NCBI RefSeq assembly: GCF_037975245.1 | Contig: NC_092561.1 | Span: 1,648,501-1,712,500 of the forward strand | Length of the DNA: 64,000 bases | Direction: 5' to 3' | Source of the DNA: Apostichopus japonicus | Lineage: Eukaryota; Echinodermata; Holothuroidea; Aspidochirotida; Stichopodidae | Shown here: piece by piece, positions 49,801 through 57,272 of the stretch | Numbering within the stretch: position 1 is the stretch's first letter | Layout: the number at the start of each line of letters is the position of its first letter | The notes under the pieces: model-generated | The model's input: the letters and a program-made list of their open reading frames with translations, nothing else | Told to the model about the DNA's origin: nothing | The model's database searches: none | Made by a program: the position numbers and the translations under genes

Positions 49801-51787
49801 CACCTTCCAAATCCTCAAATCAGTCTCTTTTTACTATGCATCCATTAATGGTGCTGTTTGTGTACCCCTCTTCATTTCACCACCCCCCCTCCACCCTTTT
49901 GAGAATGACCCAGTCCCTCTCACCATGCCTCAGTTGCTGGTGAACCCCACCCCCCCCCCCACCACCAAATTCTAATCACATACACAATGAGACTGAATAT
50001 ATTATTTACCATTAAATAATCTAGTCGTATTCTGTATTCTTCAGCTACCCTCATCGTTGTTATTTTTCTCATCACCAGTAAATGGATCATTAATAACATT
50101 TCTTTCCATCCTTTCTTTTCCAGGTGCCTGCTGACTTACACTTGAGCATGAAGTCCCTGCTACATTACCCAGATATGGAACAAGTAGAAGGCACAAAGGC
50201 AGATAATAATAAATCCATGAATATATTCACTCAGGAAATCCCCCAAACCAGAACGTGTGATGATGCTATCATGCCAGCCTGGAGTTGTGTGTGCGGTTAC
50301 ATGAGGGTAAGACTATAGACCAATTTAAAGCATCTGCTGGACAGGGGGTTGCAAATGTCATAGTTAGACTGGCGGTTGCGAATGTCATAGTTAGACTGGC
50401 GGTTGCATATGTCATGGTACTCGTCATGCTAATACTCGCTCCCAATATGCATCGTTAAACTCTTTTAGGGAATGTTGTAAATTACATTGTCTGGAGCGTT
50501 TTGTGGTCAAGTGGTACGTTTGAGGCAAATGGACTTGCAAATTAAGGATAGCAGATTTGGTTCCTGGCCAGATCATTACATTCTCGATTGCCTCTCTTCC
50601 CCAAGCTGTATAAATAGGGACCAGGGAGTTGTGTGTGCCAGGATGTGGTTGGACCCACATGGAATGTGTCACAGAGGATCTGTAGATGCTGTTAAAATCT
50701 TTGCAGTTTGTATCATAAATATATGTCGATGAGAGCATCGTGTCATCCTTTAAGTGAGATGGATGCATTTTGTACGTATTAAACATCTAAACGGCGTAAA
50801 ATTAGATCCAAAGTTTGGAACAAATTTTTTTGACAGGTAAAAATATCATAAAAAACATGGTTGACACAACTGTCAGAGTTAGTTTGGCAGGCACACATTT
50901 AGATTTCAGTGAACATGCAAGGTGATTTCTGTCACATATTATGATTCTGTCACATCTGAATTTTCTTTCTGCTGTTTCGGAATATGCTCATATTTCGATT
51001 TGTATAACTTAATTAGCCGTGCGTTCACGAAATCTTCTCTCCATTTTTGCATCTTCTGTTTTGTGATAGAAAATACCAAAGAAAGAATGGCAGCCGATGT
51101 ATGTCAAGATGGTAGATAAAGCTACAGACTACATCAATTATTATCACAGTCCGGAGCGGTTGCTAGACAACCCAGTGGGAGACGACGTGGAGACCGTGTG
51201 CTACGATATTCATTTTAAGGAACTCTTGCACGTCATTGTCAACGAGAATCCTCTCGAGAAACAAGGTTCGCCGAAACGAAATATATTCTACATCACCTTC
51301 CAAGCCAAGGAAGATGATACTGTTTGGCAAGCCGTCCTGAATAATGCTATGGATGTTTATCAGGTGGGCCATTTATTGTTTTGGTTAGTTTTGTTTATAT
51401 TCTGGTTTAAAAATGTCAGAGAGGCACAAATTCAATAATTGTCATTGGTCCATAAGATAGGGCAAAACCCATTTCCATCACAGAAAGAAAAAAGTTGTTA
51501 TATTCAGGGATGTGCCAATGATTTCCTACCTATGGAAAGCCATTCGGGACAGTTAAGGATTTTTTTTTTTTTTTTTTTTTTTTTTACTGCTGAAAATTAT
51601 GCCACAATACTTAAAATTTAGACTAATTCTAATAATTTTTGTTCAATTATGTCTACAGGTCAAACAATACAGCCTGTACCAAAAATATGACGTCTGCTGG
51701 GATAAACGCGTGCCGTTACCTTACTGCGTGTGTGACCGATCCCGTCCTGTGAGGAAAGGTGTGCTCAGCCATCTGCACATAAGGTGA
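28559..51787 (+). CDS. DUF229-type sulfatase-like protein (5' partial, 12 exons)
   Basis: Twelve GT-AG exons join in a single frame to encode 658 residues ending at TGA 51785-51787. The family is DUF229, of the sulfatase/alkaline-phosphatase-like fold. These are typically type II membrane or secreted proteins with poorly known substrates. Visible family features, numbered from the first in-window residue, are: WKPLSVLTVVLDSSSRS near 182-198 with D193; NSISSATSLNLTPLFSG at 235-251; YITSYGVDNASG in exon 5; GDHG at 406-409 (metal-binding Asp and His); LPFLSILVPSWL just after it; RTCDDAIMPAWSCVC at 500-514. Several Asn-X-Ser/Thr sites fit an extracytoplasmic protein. There is no ATG in the first exon here, which starts inside a codon, so at least one upstream exon is missing. 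The position where relatives have a Ser-His-Asp-like motif reads NAGHRR (369-374), keeping His but not the following Asp. Catalysis is inferred, not shown. Confidence 0.92.
28875..29242 (+). mobile_element. TTAA MITE, copy 2 (full length)
   Basis: Full 368-bp copy, only about 50 bp after exon a. Its left end is TTAAAGGCATTGAAGACTC, and the reverse complement of its right end is TTAAAGGGTGTGAAGACTCG, so the ends form inverted repeats of about 20 bp with TTAA at both borders. A TTAA target is used by piggyBac-like and some other DNA transposons. No transposase is encoded. Small open frames in it overlap noise only. Confidence 0.9.
29529..29705 (+). CDS. DUF229 gene, exon b
   Basis: Acceptor CTCGCCAG, donor GTAAGC. 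One base completes Lys 88, then KLHVSCEGNFRVNSVDSTEM onward to ADVACKLGG. The phase (2 bases left) matches exon c. Confidence 0.92.
30107..30448 (+). mobile_element. TTAA MITE, copy 3 (internally shortened)
   Basis: 342-bp copy in the intron between exons b and c, in the same orientation as copy 2 about 865 bp away. TTAA occurs at 30107-30110 and 30445-30448. A short piece is missing after CTGTTGCTTGCAA compared with the other copies. It is closest to the copies at 28875 and 55458. Confidence 0.9.
30449..35195. other. intron b-c, mostly featureless
   Basis: Intronic AT-rich DNA with C runs of 15 or more bases (about 30763-30785, 31658) and a small tandem repeat at 32349-32439. No nested gene was recognised on either strand. 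Confidence 0.5.
32349..32439. repeat. 32-bp tandem repeat, nearly three units
   Basis: Units starting CTCTTACATG at 32349, 32381 and 32413 are 32 bp apart and share CCCCCCTCACCATATCC. The units are nearly identical, so the expansion is probably recent. Confidence 0.85.
35196..35575. repeat. diverged tandem duplication, offset about 216 bp
   Basis: TGTAGACTTTTGA plus TTTGTCCATTTC(T)TTTCATTT-like sequence and AGAATAATATG(C/T)AGGGATGTAT occur in the same order twice, with starts at 35213 and 35429. The second unit lacks a T/A-rich piece. The duplication lies wholly in the intron and is non-coding. Confidence 0.75.
36471..36688 (+). CDS. DUF229 gene, exon c
   Basis: Acceptor CTTTTATCAG, donor GTACTT. 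It starts with the third base of Gly 147 and encodes DRLVHNYHTQFVPKP onward, then WKPLSVLTVVLDSSSRS and the following GLPKTVQLLEKLYFS. It carries the first conserved strand and putative active-site Asp (D193) of the family. One base remains for exon d. Confidence 0.94.
36695..36996 (-). mobile_element. tRNA-derived SINE, type II (Leu/Ser-like) head
   Basis: Read on the minus strand, the head contains GCTGTGGCTGAGTGG (A box, complement of 36976-36990) and GGTTCGATTCCC (B box, complement of about 36927-36938). The long A-to-B spacing is typical of tRNA-Leu/Ser. The unrelated body continues to an ATT-rich tail complementary to 36695-36724. That tail sits only about 7 bases downstream of the exon c splice donor. 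A working tRNA is excluded by the lack of a matching 3' acceptor stem. Confidence 0.8.
38445..38524 (+). repeat. LINE 3' end with (ATTG)n tail
   Basis: The segment reads AGCGCCGTTGAAC, then TTGGTGCTATATGAATG and (ATTG)n. This is the familiar 3' terminus of CR1/L2-type non-LTR elements, a GCGCTATAT-like hairpin region plus a microsatellite tail. No upstream coding remnant was recognised, so it is a 5'-truncated copy. Confidence 0.6.
39076..39214 (+). CDS. DUF229 gene, exon d
   Basis: Acceptor TTTTCAG, donor GTGAGT. It encodes EEPGTSHKAFLFNRLNSISS, then ATSLNLTPLFSGELYDN onward. The NSISSATSLNLTPLFSG block corresponds to the conserved family segment that carries the presumed Thr/Ser nucleophile region; this assignment is by analogy. 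Two bases of the Ile codon remain. Confidence 0.94.
39396..39633 (+). mobile_element. tRNA-derived SINE, family with CTGACTTCGGTCAG loop, + copy
   Basis: A box TAGCTCAGTGG at 39404-39414 and B box GTTCGAGTCAC at 39449-39459 form a tRNA-like head. The body contains the hairpin CTGACTTCGGTCAG and ends in an (ACATACAA)-like tail. A second copy of head and body lies inverted at 52686-52912, which identifies this as a dispersed family and not a single tRNA relic. Confidence 0.88.
39891..40090. mobile_element. possible hAT-like MITE
   Basis: Begins CAGTGGCATTCCCAG; the right end ...TGGCAACACCACTT is a rough complement (AAGTGGTGTTGCCA). A C/G-rich stretch lies inside the right end, as in the other MITEs here. 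Flanks TTATAGTG and TTATCATA match only partly, so this is an old or mis-bounded copy. Confidence 0.4.
40215..40329 (+). CDS. DUF229 gene, exon e
   Basis: Acceptor TTTCAG, donor GTAATG. It completes Ile 266 and encodes YAKDIQEWSWQYANGRGYIT, then SYGVDNASGLMGTRTKCK. It corresponds to the family segment with an aromatic Gly-Tyr-X-Thr pattern. It ends on a codon boundary. Confidence 0.94.
40330..44077. other. intron e-f, left part, nothing recognised
   Basis: AT-rich intronic DNA with short C runs near 41600 and 43190. A minus-strand frame at 41593-41841 has no recognisable domain. No repeat could be bounded. Confidence 0.45.
44078..44270 (+). pseudogene. LINE reverse-transcriptase C-terminal remnant plus 3' UTR
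   Basis: The frame at 44078-44197 encodes FSNRVVNEWNGLPEKVV, then SVNGFKNALDKHFKH before TGA. This is the characteristic C-terminal tail of non-LTR retrotransposon ORF2 proteins. A stop lies immediately upstream in the same frame, and no RT core was found, so the copy is 5'-truncated or decayed. The 3' UTR contains the hairpin GGGACTTAAGTGTCCC. Confidence 0.75.
45165..45375 (+). pseudogene. LINE C-terminal remnant with (ATT)n tail
   Basis: Translation gives LIKKLLKTHLLC, a variant of the FKxxLKTHLF motif found at the C-terminus of many LINE ORF2 proteins. It is followed by a short 3' region and (ATT)n to about 45365. Upstream frames are broken. It ends only about 100 bp before exon f. Confidence 0.6.
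45477..45545 (+). CDS. DUF229 gene, exon f
   Basis: Acceptor TATACAG, donor GTAAGT. Twenty-three codons, phase 0 at both ends, encode DCHYRPPVLPHAAHGWLQKE, then RVQ. It could be skipped without a frameshift. It matches the family region between the GY-T block and the C-G block. Confidence 0.9.
45966..46102 (+). CDS. DUF229 gene, exon g
   Basis: Acceptor GGTTCTAG, donor GTATGC. It encodes MGPDTFSGLCEGNHFLHEYI, then LNYTRDFLRHPHPVKWAALD and LNAGH. CEGN and the Leu-X-Tyr-X-X-X-Phe pattern fit DUF229. His 372 sits where relatives have a metal-binding His in a Ser-His-Asp context. Two bases of an Arg codon remain. Confidence 0.93.
47558..47880. mobile_element. foldback element with internal 21-bp repeats, TA flanks
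   Basis: The left end TGGGCAAGCCAAATGGCCAA and the complement of the right end, TGGCAGGCCAAATGCCCAA, begin imperfect inverted arms of about 70 bp that run into AAACCTGGTTTATCG. TA flanks both sides (47556-47557, 47881-47882), as for Tc1/mariner-type insertions. The interior is made of degenerate units such as GGTTTATTGATTGATAATCC in both orientations. The repetitive open frame across it is an artefact of the repeat. Confidence 0.75.
47962..48049 (+). CDS. DUF229 gene, exon h
   Basis: Acceptor TCTCGTAG, donor GTGAGT. It completes Arg 373 and encodes REAEAINQLDEELSAFIQEV, then LEENENLVV. This helix-like segment leads into the conserved strand before GDHG. It ends on a codon boundary. Confidence 0.92.
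48320..48540. repeat. (ATT/ATG)n microsatellite
   Basis: Roughly 220 bases of ATT repeats interspersed with ATG and ATC variants, within the short intron before exon i, ending about 65 bp from its acceptor. Confidence 0.95.
48607..48771 (+). CDS. DUF229 gene, exon i (GDHG)
   Basis: Acceptor GTTTACAG, donor GTATGA. It encodes MLLGDHGKPYEIHHANLGGH, then YETLLPFLSILVPSWLLEE. GDHG (406-409) is the metal-coordinating Asp-His pair of sulfatase/alkaline-phosphatase-like folds, and the Glu plus LPFLSILVP run is typical of DUF229. This is the strongest exon for the family call. Confidence 0.96.
50124..50306 (+). CDS. DUF229 gene, exon j
   Basis: Acceptor TTTTCCAG, donor GTAAGA. Sixty-one codons, phase 0. 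The segment VPADLHLSMKSLLHYPDM is the post-active-site helix region, and RTCDDAIMPAWSCVC is the Cys-rich signature that ends the catalytic domain in this family. Confidence 0.95.
50344..50418. repeat. 27-bp tandem repeat, about 2.8 units
   Basis: Units at 50344, 50371 and 50398, each with GGTTGC, AATGTCATAGTTAGACT or close variants, 27 bp apart, just inside the intron after exon j. Confidence 0.85.
50490..50790 (+). mobile_element. possible tRNA(Leu/Ser)-derived SINE
   Basis: TGGTCAAGTGG at 50504-50514 resembles a type II A box. GGTTCCTGGCC at about 50559-50569 is a weak B box at the spacing of tRNA-Leu/Ser. The following body has no defined tail. Without a second copy this remains tentative. 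Confidence 0.35.
51070..51363 (+). CDS. DUF229 gene, exon k
   Basis: Acceptor TGTGATAG, donor GTGGGC (weak but GT-AG). Ninety-eight codons encode KIPKKEWQPMYVKMVDKATD onward to NNAMDVYQ, the C-terminal region with a Cys (VCYDIHFKELLHVIV) and ITFQAKEDDTVWQAVL. This part is typical of the less conserved C-terminal lobe of the family. Confidence 0.93.
51659..51787 (+). CDS. DUF229 gene, terminal exon l
   Basis: Acceptor TGTCTACAG. Forty-two codons, then TGA. It encodes VKQYSLYQKYDVCWDKRVPL, then PYCVCDRSRPVRKG onward. The Cys-X-Cys near the end fits the disulfide-rich C-terminus of these proteins. Confidence 0.92.
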   Translation, partial: VKQYSLYQKYDVCWDKRVPLPYCVCDRSRPVRKGVLSHLHIR

Positions 51788-52685
51788 TAGATGGAGGGTG
51801 CTTTTTTCTTCTTTTTTTTTGGTTAACCAGAGATGTCCTTCTTGCCAGTATCTTGATACCACTGTGTGCCATAAAGTTTTGTATCGACTTTTTGAAACCT
51901 TGCCAAGCATGTCTGTGTGATTTCTGATATATAAAACACTATGTATCATGACAGGAAATAATTTTATGTGTTCACATTTTGTGTCACAGTTTTTGAAATT
52001 GGTTACTCATATAATAGTGAAAAATGGTACAATTCTGTGCATGAAATATTTTGATATATGCATATTTTTTGCATTTTGTGTAGCTATTTTTGCACGTTTT
52101 GCAGTAGTATATACCAGATAAATTATTTTTTCCTGCATAATAAGGTTATGTGTTGGTGCTTACAGTCAGTGTGGTCATCACAGGTTCCAAGTTGTATTCT
52201 CAGTATTTTTAAGAACCAACATTTTAGTCAGAAATCCAACAGGGAGGGGATGAGGGGGTAGCTAGGGGAAGGGGACTTGGGGAGGGCATAATCTATCTTT
52301 GAAATATTGTTGTCAATTTTGTATAATTATTTTTAGTAAGTTGGACTGTTAAAATTGTTTGCTTTTATATGCTCTGTCAAGTTATGTGAAGAGCCACTAA
52401 CAGACTTTCTCCCAAAAGGCAGGAATGGCATAAAGGTGGGAAAGAAAGTCTATTGTTGTCATTTGAATTTGGAGACCATCAGAAAGATGCAAAAATATGG
52501 TTAGGGAAAATCCCACTGGACAAAGCTAAGAGAATCAAAAGTTATTGATTTTGTGTGCTTATAGTTAATCCTTTTTATCATTAATTGTGTCCTCTTTTTT
52601 CTATGGGTATCACAACTTTTTATTTTGAAAGTTTCTTCAAAAAGAGAGGTTTTTAAAAATAGATAAAGTTGACTTATCTATGTAT
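51788..52685 (+). other. probable 3' UTR, first part
   Basis: AT-rich sequence after the stop codon with no coding potential. No polyadenylation signal with a convincing downstream GT-rich element was seen here, so the transcript may run on to about 55145. Confidence 0.35.
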
Positions 52686-52912
52686 TTTTAGGTCCTCCTG
52701 CAAGCAGGTACTCGCAATGAAGCCTCATTGGCTTATCAAAGCCGCAAACTGACCGAAGTCAGTCTCTTAGATTCATATTTCACGTCCATGATTATGAATT
52801 GTCATTGTCAACAACTCTGTAACTGGACAACATACATTAATCTTGGAGTGACTCGAACTCGGGACCTTATGATTGGAATGCACTGGCGTGAACCACTGAG
52901 CTAATATCAGTT
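52686..52912 (-). mobile_element. tRNA-derived SINE, inverted second copy
   Basis: Same family as 39396-39633 but on the minus strand. The complement of 52893-52903 is TAGCTCAGTGG (A box) and of 52849-52859 is GTTCGAGTCAC (B box). The body with the CTGACTTCGGTCAG-like hairpin is shared, and the element ends near 52690 with TCCTCCTGCAAGCAGG. The two copies could base-pair if both are in one transcript. Confidence 0.88.
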
Positions 52913-53668
52913 TAAGTAGCAGTGTTAAGCTGAATTGCTGTTTTATTGTTTCTTATTGCAAGTAGCTCACCACCTACCTATATTCCCACACTATGATTTC
53001 CTTTTAATATATGGTAAAAAAAAGGTTTGTGTTATGAGCCGAAGAGAATGTATTCTTTGGTCACTATGACAACTTTTTCAGTTAATTTTTTAATTTAAAT
53101 GTTTCATTCTGTTTGGCATCGACTGTCTTCTCAAGCTGTGTTTCAAATGATGGAGTAAAATTCAGAAATTTTGATAATTTCCAACTTGATTTTGGCTATT
53201 GGTTAATATCATGGTGATAAAGCATTGAGACACAAAATGGTTAACATTGGATGGACACATTAATGTTGAGTTAACGTTGAAAGGAGATGACAAACACAAC
53301 CATGATCATTGTCCATCTATAGAAAAACTTACCCCACCCCCCTCACCCCACCCTTCACAGCCAGGAGACACAAACCCAACTGTCATCAATGATATCTGTG
53401 ATAGACATAACTGTCATGAACAACTTACCACCCCCCTCCATCCTCAACAAGTTTACATTAAAGAAAAGTATACAAGGTGTTTTTATTTTTTTCAAAGAAA
53501 CTTTGGACTCGTCACTCCTCTCAGAATGCAACTCTCCCCATCCCAATCCCCTTCCCCCATCCCCTTCCCCCTCTGCAGCCCTTAAGAAATGTGTGATACT
53601 GCTCCACACTACTTTCTTGAATCTATGACTTACATAATGTGCTTTGCTCTCTTTGTTAATACTTTAAT

Positions 53669-53996
53669 CAGTGGCGTAGGAAGGTACTTTTGAGTGGGGG
53701 GGCTGAAGACTGATGGCCGGCCTGGGGGAGGGGTCATTTCCAGGTGGCCTCAGATGCAATTTGGTGCAATATAGCACACTTCAACTACCCACTCCATTTT
53801 GTAAATAATTTTGCATTTTCACCTGGCCTTAGATGCAATTTTGTGCTCCAAATGAGTTTTTTTCTCATTTGGAAATGAAAAAGGGGTTTTCTGACTTGCA
53901 AAGTGGGGGGGGGGGGCGGAATGATACTTCCGCCCCCCCCCATATTTTTGCACTGGGGGCTGGCACCCCCAGCCCCCCCCGGTTCCTACGCCCTTG
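53669..53996. mobile_element. hAT-like MITE with perfect 8-bp target-site duplication
   Basis: Left end CAGTGGCGTAGGAAGG; the reverse complement of the right end is CAAGGGCGTAGGAACCGG. It is flanked by ACTTTAAT at 53661-53668 and 53997-54004. Long C and G runs lie inside both ends and in the middle, which contains the self-complementary GGGGGGCGGAATGATACTTCCGCCCCCC region. It is non-coding. Confidence 0.88.
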
Positions 53997-54004
53997 ACTT
54001 TAAT

Positions 54005-55122
54005 AAAACTCTTGTCACATTCACCTTGAAAAATTCACTGTTTTATGTGATAGTATATATTTAAAAAGAAAAGATATATATCTCCTTTGAAATATCTACA
54101 AGTAAAAATCAAACAATCCTGTCATTTTAAAAATGGTAAAATATTGGAATGTGGTTTAAAAGTTGGGCAGTGATTCTCAGAAAAGGTTAAGGTTAATCAA
54201 ATTTTTTGTGTAAGTTGTATTGATCTTCATTATTTTAGTATGGAAGGTGTCTATAACAAGTCATCTAAATTTATCCATCCTACTTCCTACCTGGTGTTGT
54301 AGGCGATACAACAAAGTCATACCATGTTGGTTTTTTCCCCAGAATTGCAAACTCTTAACTAAGAATATTTTAGTTAAAACCAGGATAATATTCTAGGGCT
54401 TAGCTAGACTTCTCTTTTTCAGAAGGGCCCAAAGCTTTTCTAGGGGGCAGGCAGAAACTAATCTCTAACTACAAAATATATACATTTTGCCGACAATTTG
54501 GGGAGAGGGGGGGGGTGGCAGGCAAGTATTACTGAATCTAGCCATTACCCACCCTCACGGCTACACAACTGGTTATTTTGGAGGAATATTGCTTAAAATA
54601 GAAGTTATCCCATCTATTATATACTTTATTAAGAAAAATTAATATAGTAATTAATATATTCGAGCTGTCATGTGTAGCAGGCTTAAGAATCATGTTTTAC
54701 ACATCAGAGAAATGAATATTTCACTGAGACTGTTCAAAAGTAAAGGTTTACAAGAAATGTTACAAACAAACAAGTCTTACAAAAAATGAAAGTTAAACAA
54801 AAACAGACTTGTAGTTGGACTTTGGTATATGCAACATCTATTGACAACATAAATATGAATTTCTTTTCACATTATATTACATATGCTGCATTAAACGATG
54901 AATTTAATTATATCTTTACGATGATATAACGTAACCAATACCCCAGGTGGGTCTATAAAAGAGTATTACAGTATGTCGTATCGATTATGTAAATAGGATC
55001 ATTTTGTTTTTGTTTTTTTAATTTATTATCTCTTGTAATTTATTGATCAACTTTGTATAAAATACTTTCTTCTGCAGAAAAATGAAACATCTGAATGATA
55101 ATGCCATTTTGTACTTGAAACA
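54005..55122. other. AT-rich DNA, possible distal 3' UTR
   Basis: No coding exon or bounded repeat. The stretch from 54600 to 55120 is repeat-free and leads into a good polyadenylation signal, which would fit a long 3' UTR of the DUF229-type gene. Confidence 0.3.
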
Positions 55123-55128
55123 AATAAA
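55123..55128 (+). terminator. candidate polyadenylation signal
   Basis: AATAAA followed about 45 bases later by the GT-rich TTTGTGGTGGTTTCTTTTTT. This is the most complete signal between the DUF229 stop codon and the aldo-keto reductase gene. An alternative AATAAA at 54002 straddles the target duplication of a MITE. Assignment to the DUF229 gene is an inference. Confidence 0.35.
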
Positions 55129-55457
55129 ATGGAGCTGTTGAACAGCGTTTTATCTATATTCAATCCTTTGTGGTGGTTTCTTTTTTACTATTAAAAGTTT
55201 TGTATCAAAATATGTGGAATGGTAGCATTTTAGTCGATGAGGCAGACAACTACTGTTGGCTTGTAGAAACTAAAAAGATGCCTATGATGGGGTCTCAAAT
55301 AGGCTAAACTGCAGGTGACCAGGTGCGGCCATTGTGGCGCATGGAACACCCTGAGAAACCATTTCTGCAGCCCACAAGAAAACTTTCAAAACGCTTTATT
55401 TCTGCGGGCCCACAGATCCTTTGCCTGTAGCATGGGATGACATGAAGTATGCGTGAC

Positions 55458-55819
55458 TTAAAGGCATTGAAGACTCGCCCCAAACCGCGTGCGGCCATCT
55501 GTTAACTTTCTGTTGCTTGCAAGTGACGTTTTGTTCGTGTGGCTACAAAATGCAGACAGTAATGAAACGTGATACCTTGTTATCTTTAGCTGGACCTGAG
55601 ATGTCCATCGCTGTAACGTTTATACACTGTGCTGTGGGTATTGACCGCAGCTGTATGTACTGACTGTACACTAATGTCTAAATACCGACGGAAGCAAGCT
55701 GTGTGTGTATTTTCTGGGATCGATGGTGGTGTCTAACACTTCTGTTACACCTCATTCGAAACTAGGTCAGATTACAGGCATGAGACGTTTCTTTTTGCGC
55801 GAGTCTTCACACCCTTTAA
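55458..55819 (+). mobile_element. TTAA MITE, copy 4
   Basis: 362-bp copy with TTAA at both borders (55458-55461, 55816-55819). It begins TTAAAGGCATTGAAGACTCG and ends with the inverted CGCGAGTCTTCACACCC. It lacks only a few bases after GCGGCCATCTG relative to copy 2 and lies outside the DUF229 coding span. Confidence 0.9.
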
Positions 55820-57123
55820 GTATTTGGAATAAGTCCTTACTTGTGATGGGAATTTTCAAGTAATTTAATATAAGTCATGAACAAAGTGTAGCATTTATTT
55901 TTCGTAGTTTTGCTCATTTGTTTACTGCCATGACCATTTTTACTGCCATGTGTCTCTCGGCATTTTGTCACAGGAGTAGGAACCTCCCCTTCCTGCGGCC
56001 TGCCAAATCAATTTTGGTGCCCACCGCGAATGAAACTAGCACTTTTTCCCGACCGACAGGAAGCTGTCTCCTCCGACATCTTACTGTGCCTTCAACTTCT
56101 ACAACAGTGGGTGTGCGCAGAATTTATTATATATGTGAATGGGAGGAGGGGGGGTGGCCAGATTCAAAATTTCCCCCAAACTGACTCAGGCAGTGGGATG
56201 AAGTTTTATGGGTGGGCCAAATGCAAATGAAGGATATTATAAAGAGGTTGAGATGGGGGGGGGGGGGGTTTGCAGAGGATGCCTTGGGGTGATTGAAGCT
56301 AACTTCTATGTAGAGGGTCTCTTGCAGAAGAGAAAAATAAAACTTTAGAAGCCAAATGGTGCATTCTGATGCATATTAAGAGTAAATTAGGTTAATATAT
56401 GCAGCATTTAATGGAAGCTTTGTGACACTAAATACTTTGTGAGGTTGAAAAACGTGTGGTAGTACAGTGATTGTCCATTTCTTGCTCAGCTGAATGCAAA
56501 CAATCCCCGACTGAGCAATATTCCACATCAGACGACCGGAGGTGGGGGACCATGCCTGTTCCCTTCCCCCTCCTCACCTCCCCCTCATTTGCTCACGCCA
56601 ATGTTATGCAACAAGATTTAATGATAACATCTGGCAAATTTGCAAAGATTAAGAATTGCTCCTTTTTTGCGCGCACGGTATTTGACGCAAAGCTGTTATA
56701 ACTTCTGAGATAAAACAGATTGCCTGTTTGTTGCGAGAATCGAAATCGTAGCTGCGCACACTTTTCATGTCATCGTCTTGGTCCATCTTGTTAGCTAAAT
56801 CTTTGCGACTGTAAACACAACGGTAAACATTGAGGGTGGATTTAGTGGTAGTAGTCTTAGTTACATTATCTAGTTAATTAATCCTGGTGATAAAACCGTC
56901 AAGCCTATTTACCACAGTGTATGTGCACTGTACACTTGGTGTAAGAGCTACGGCATTGGTAGACACAAGGCTCTACAACAGAGTATCTATATAACAAGGT
57001 TGAACGTGTCTTCGTCCCAAAGGATATATCTGAGGGGGGCTTTCGTTACCTTCCTGTACATAAGTCATTGAAAGGTAAGACAGCATTTAAGGTAACATTA
57101 CTCTGAATTGTATAATTCTTTAG
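55820..57123. other. intergenic; one GC-richer open stretch
   Basis: A GC-richer segment at about 55975-56110 follows an acceptor-like TTTTGTCACAG and is open in two frames on + (for example PSCGLPNQFWCPPRMKLALF), but neither translation is recognisable. The rest is AT-rich, with a G run near 56258. Confidence 0.3.
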
Positions 57124-57272
57124 GTTTCCTGCGGCCAGAAGAACCGTAAAGTGTTTGAAAAGCCTAATTTTATCTTCCTCCTTGAAGCCAAATACATTTA
57201 CATCATCCCTCAACCCGATGTTGAAGAATTTGTTCAGGTTGAACCTTACGTGTACACTGGCATATTTTTTGG
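57124..57272 (+). CDS. candidate internal exon, unassigned
   Basis: Flanked by acceptor-like TTCTTTAG and donor-like GTAATA. One frame gives 49 codons beginning VSCGQKNRKVFEKPNFIFLL, then EAKYIYIIPQPDVEEFVQ, a composition more protein-like than nearby chance frames. A second frame is also open. I do not recognise the family. It cannot fuse in frame with the aldo-keto reductase, because an in-frame stop lies between the 58104 acceptor and its ATG. It could be an exon of another gene, a 5' UTR exon or chance. Confidence 0.3.
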
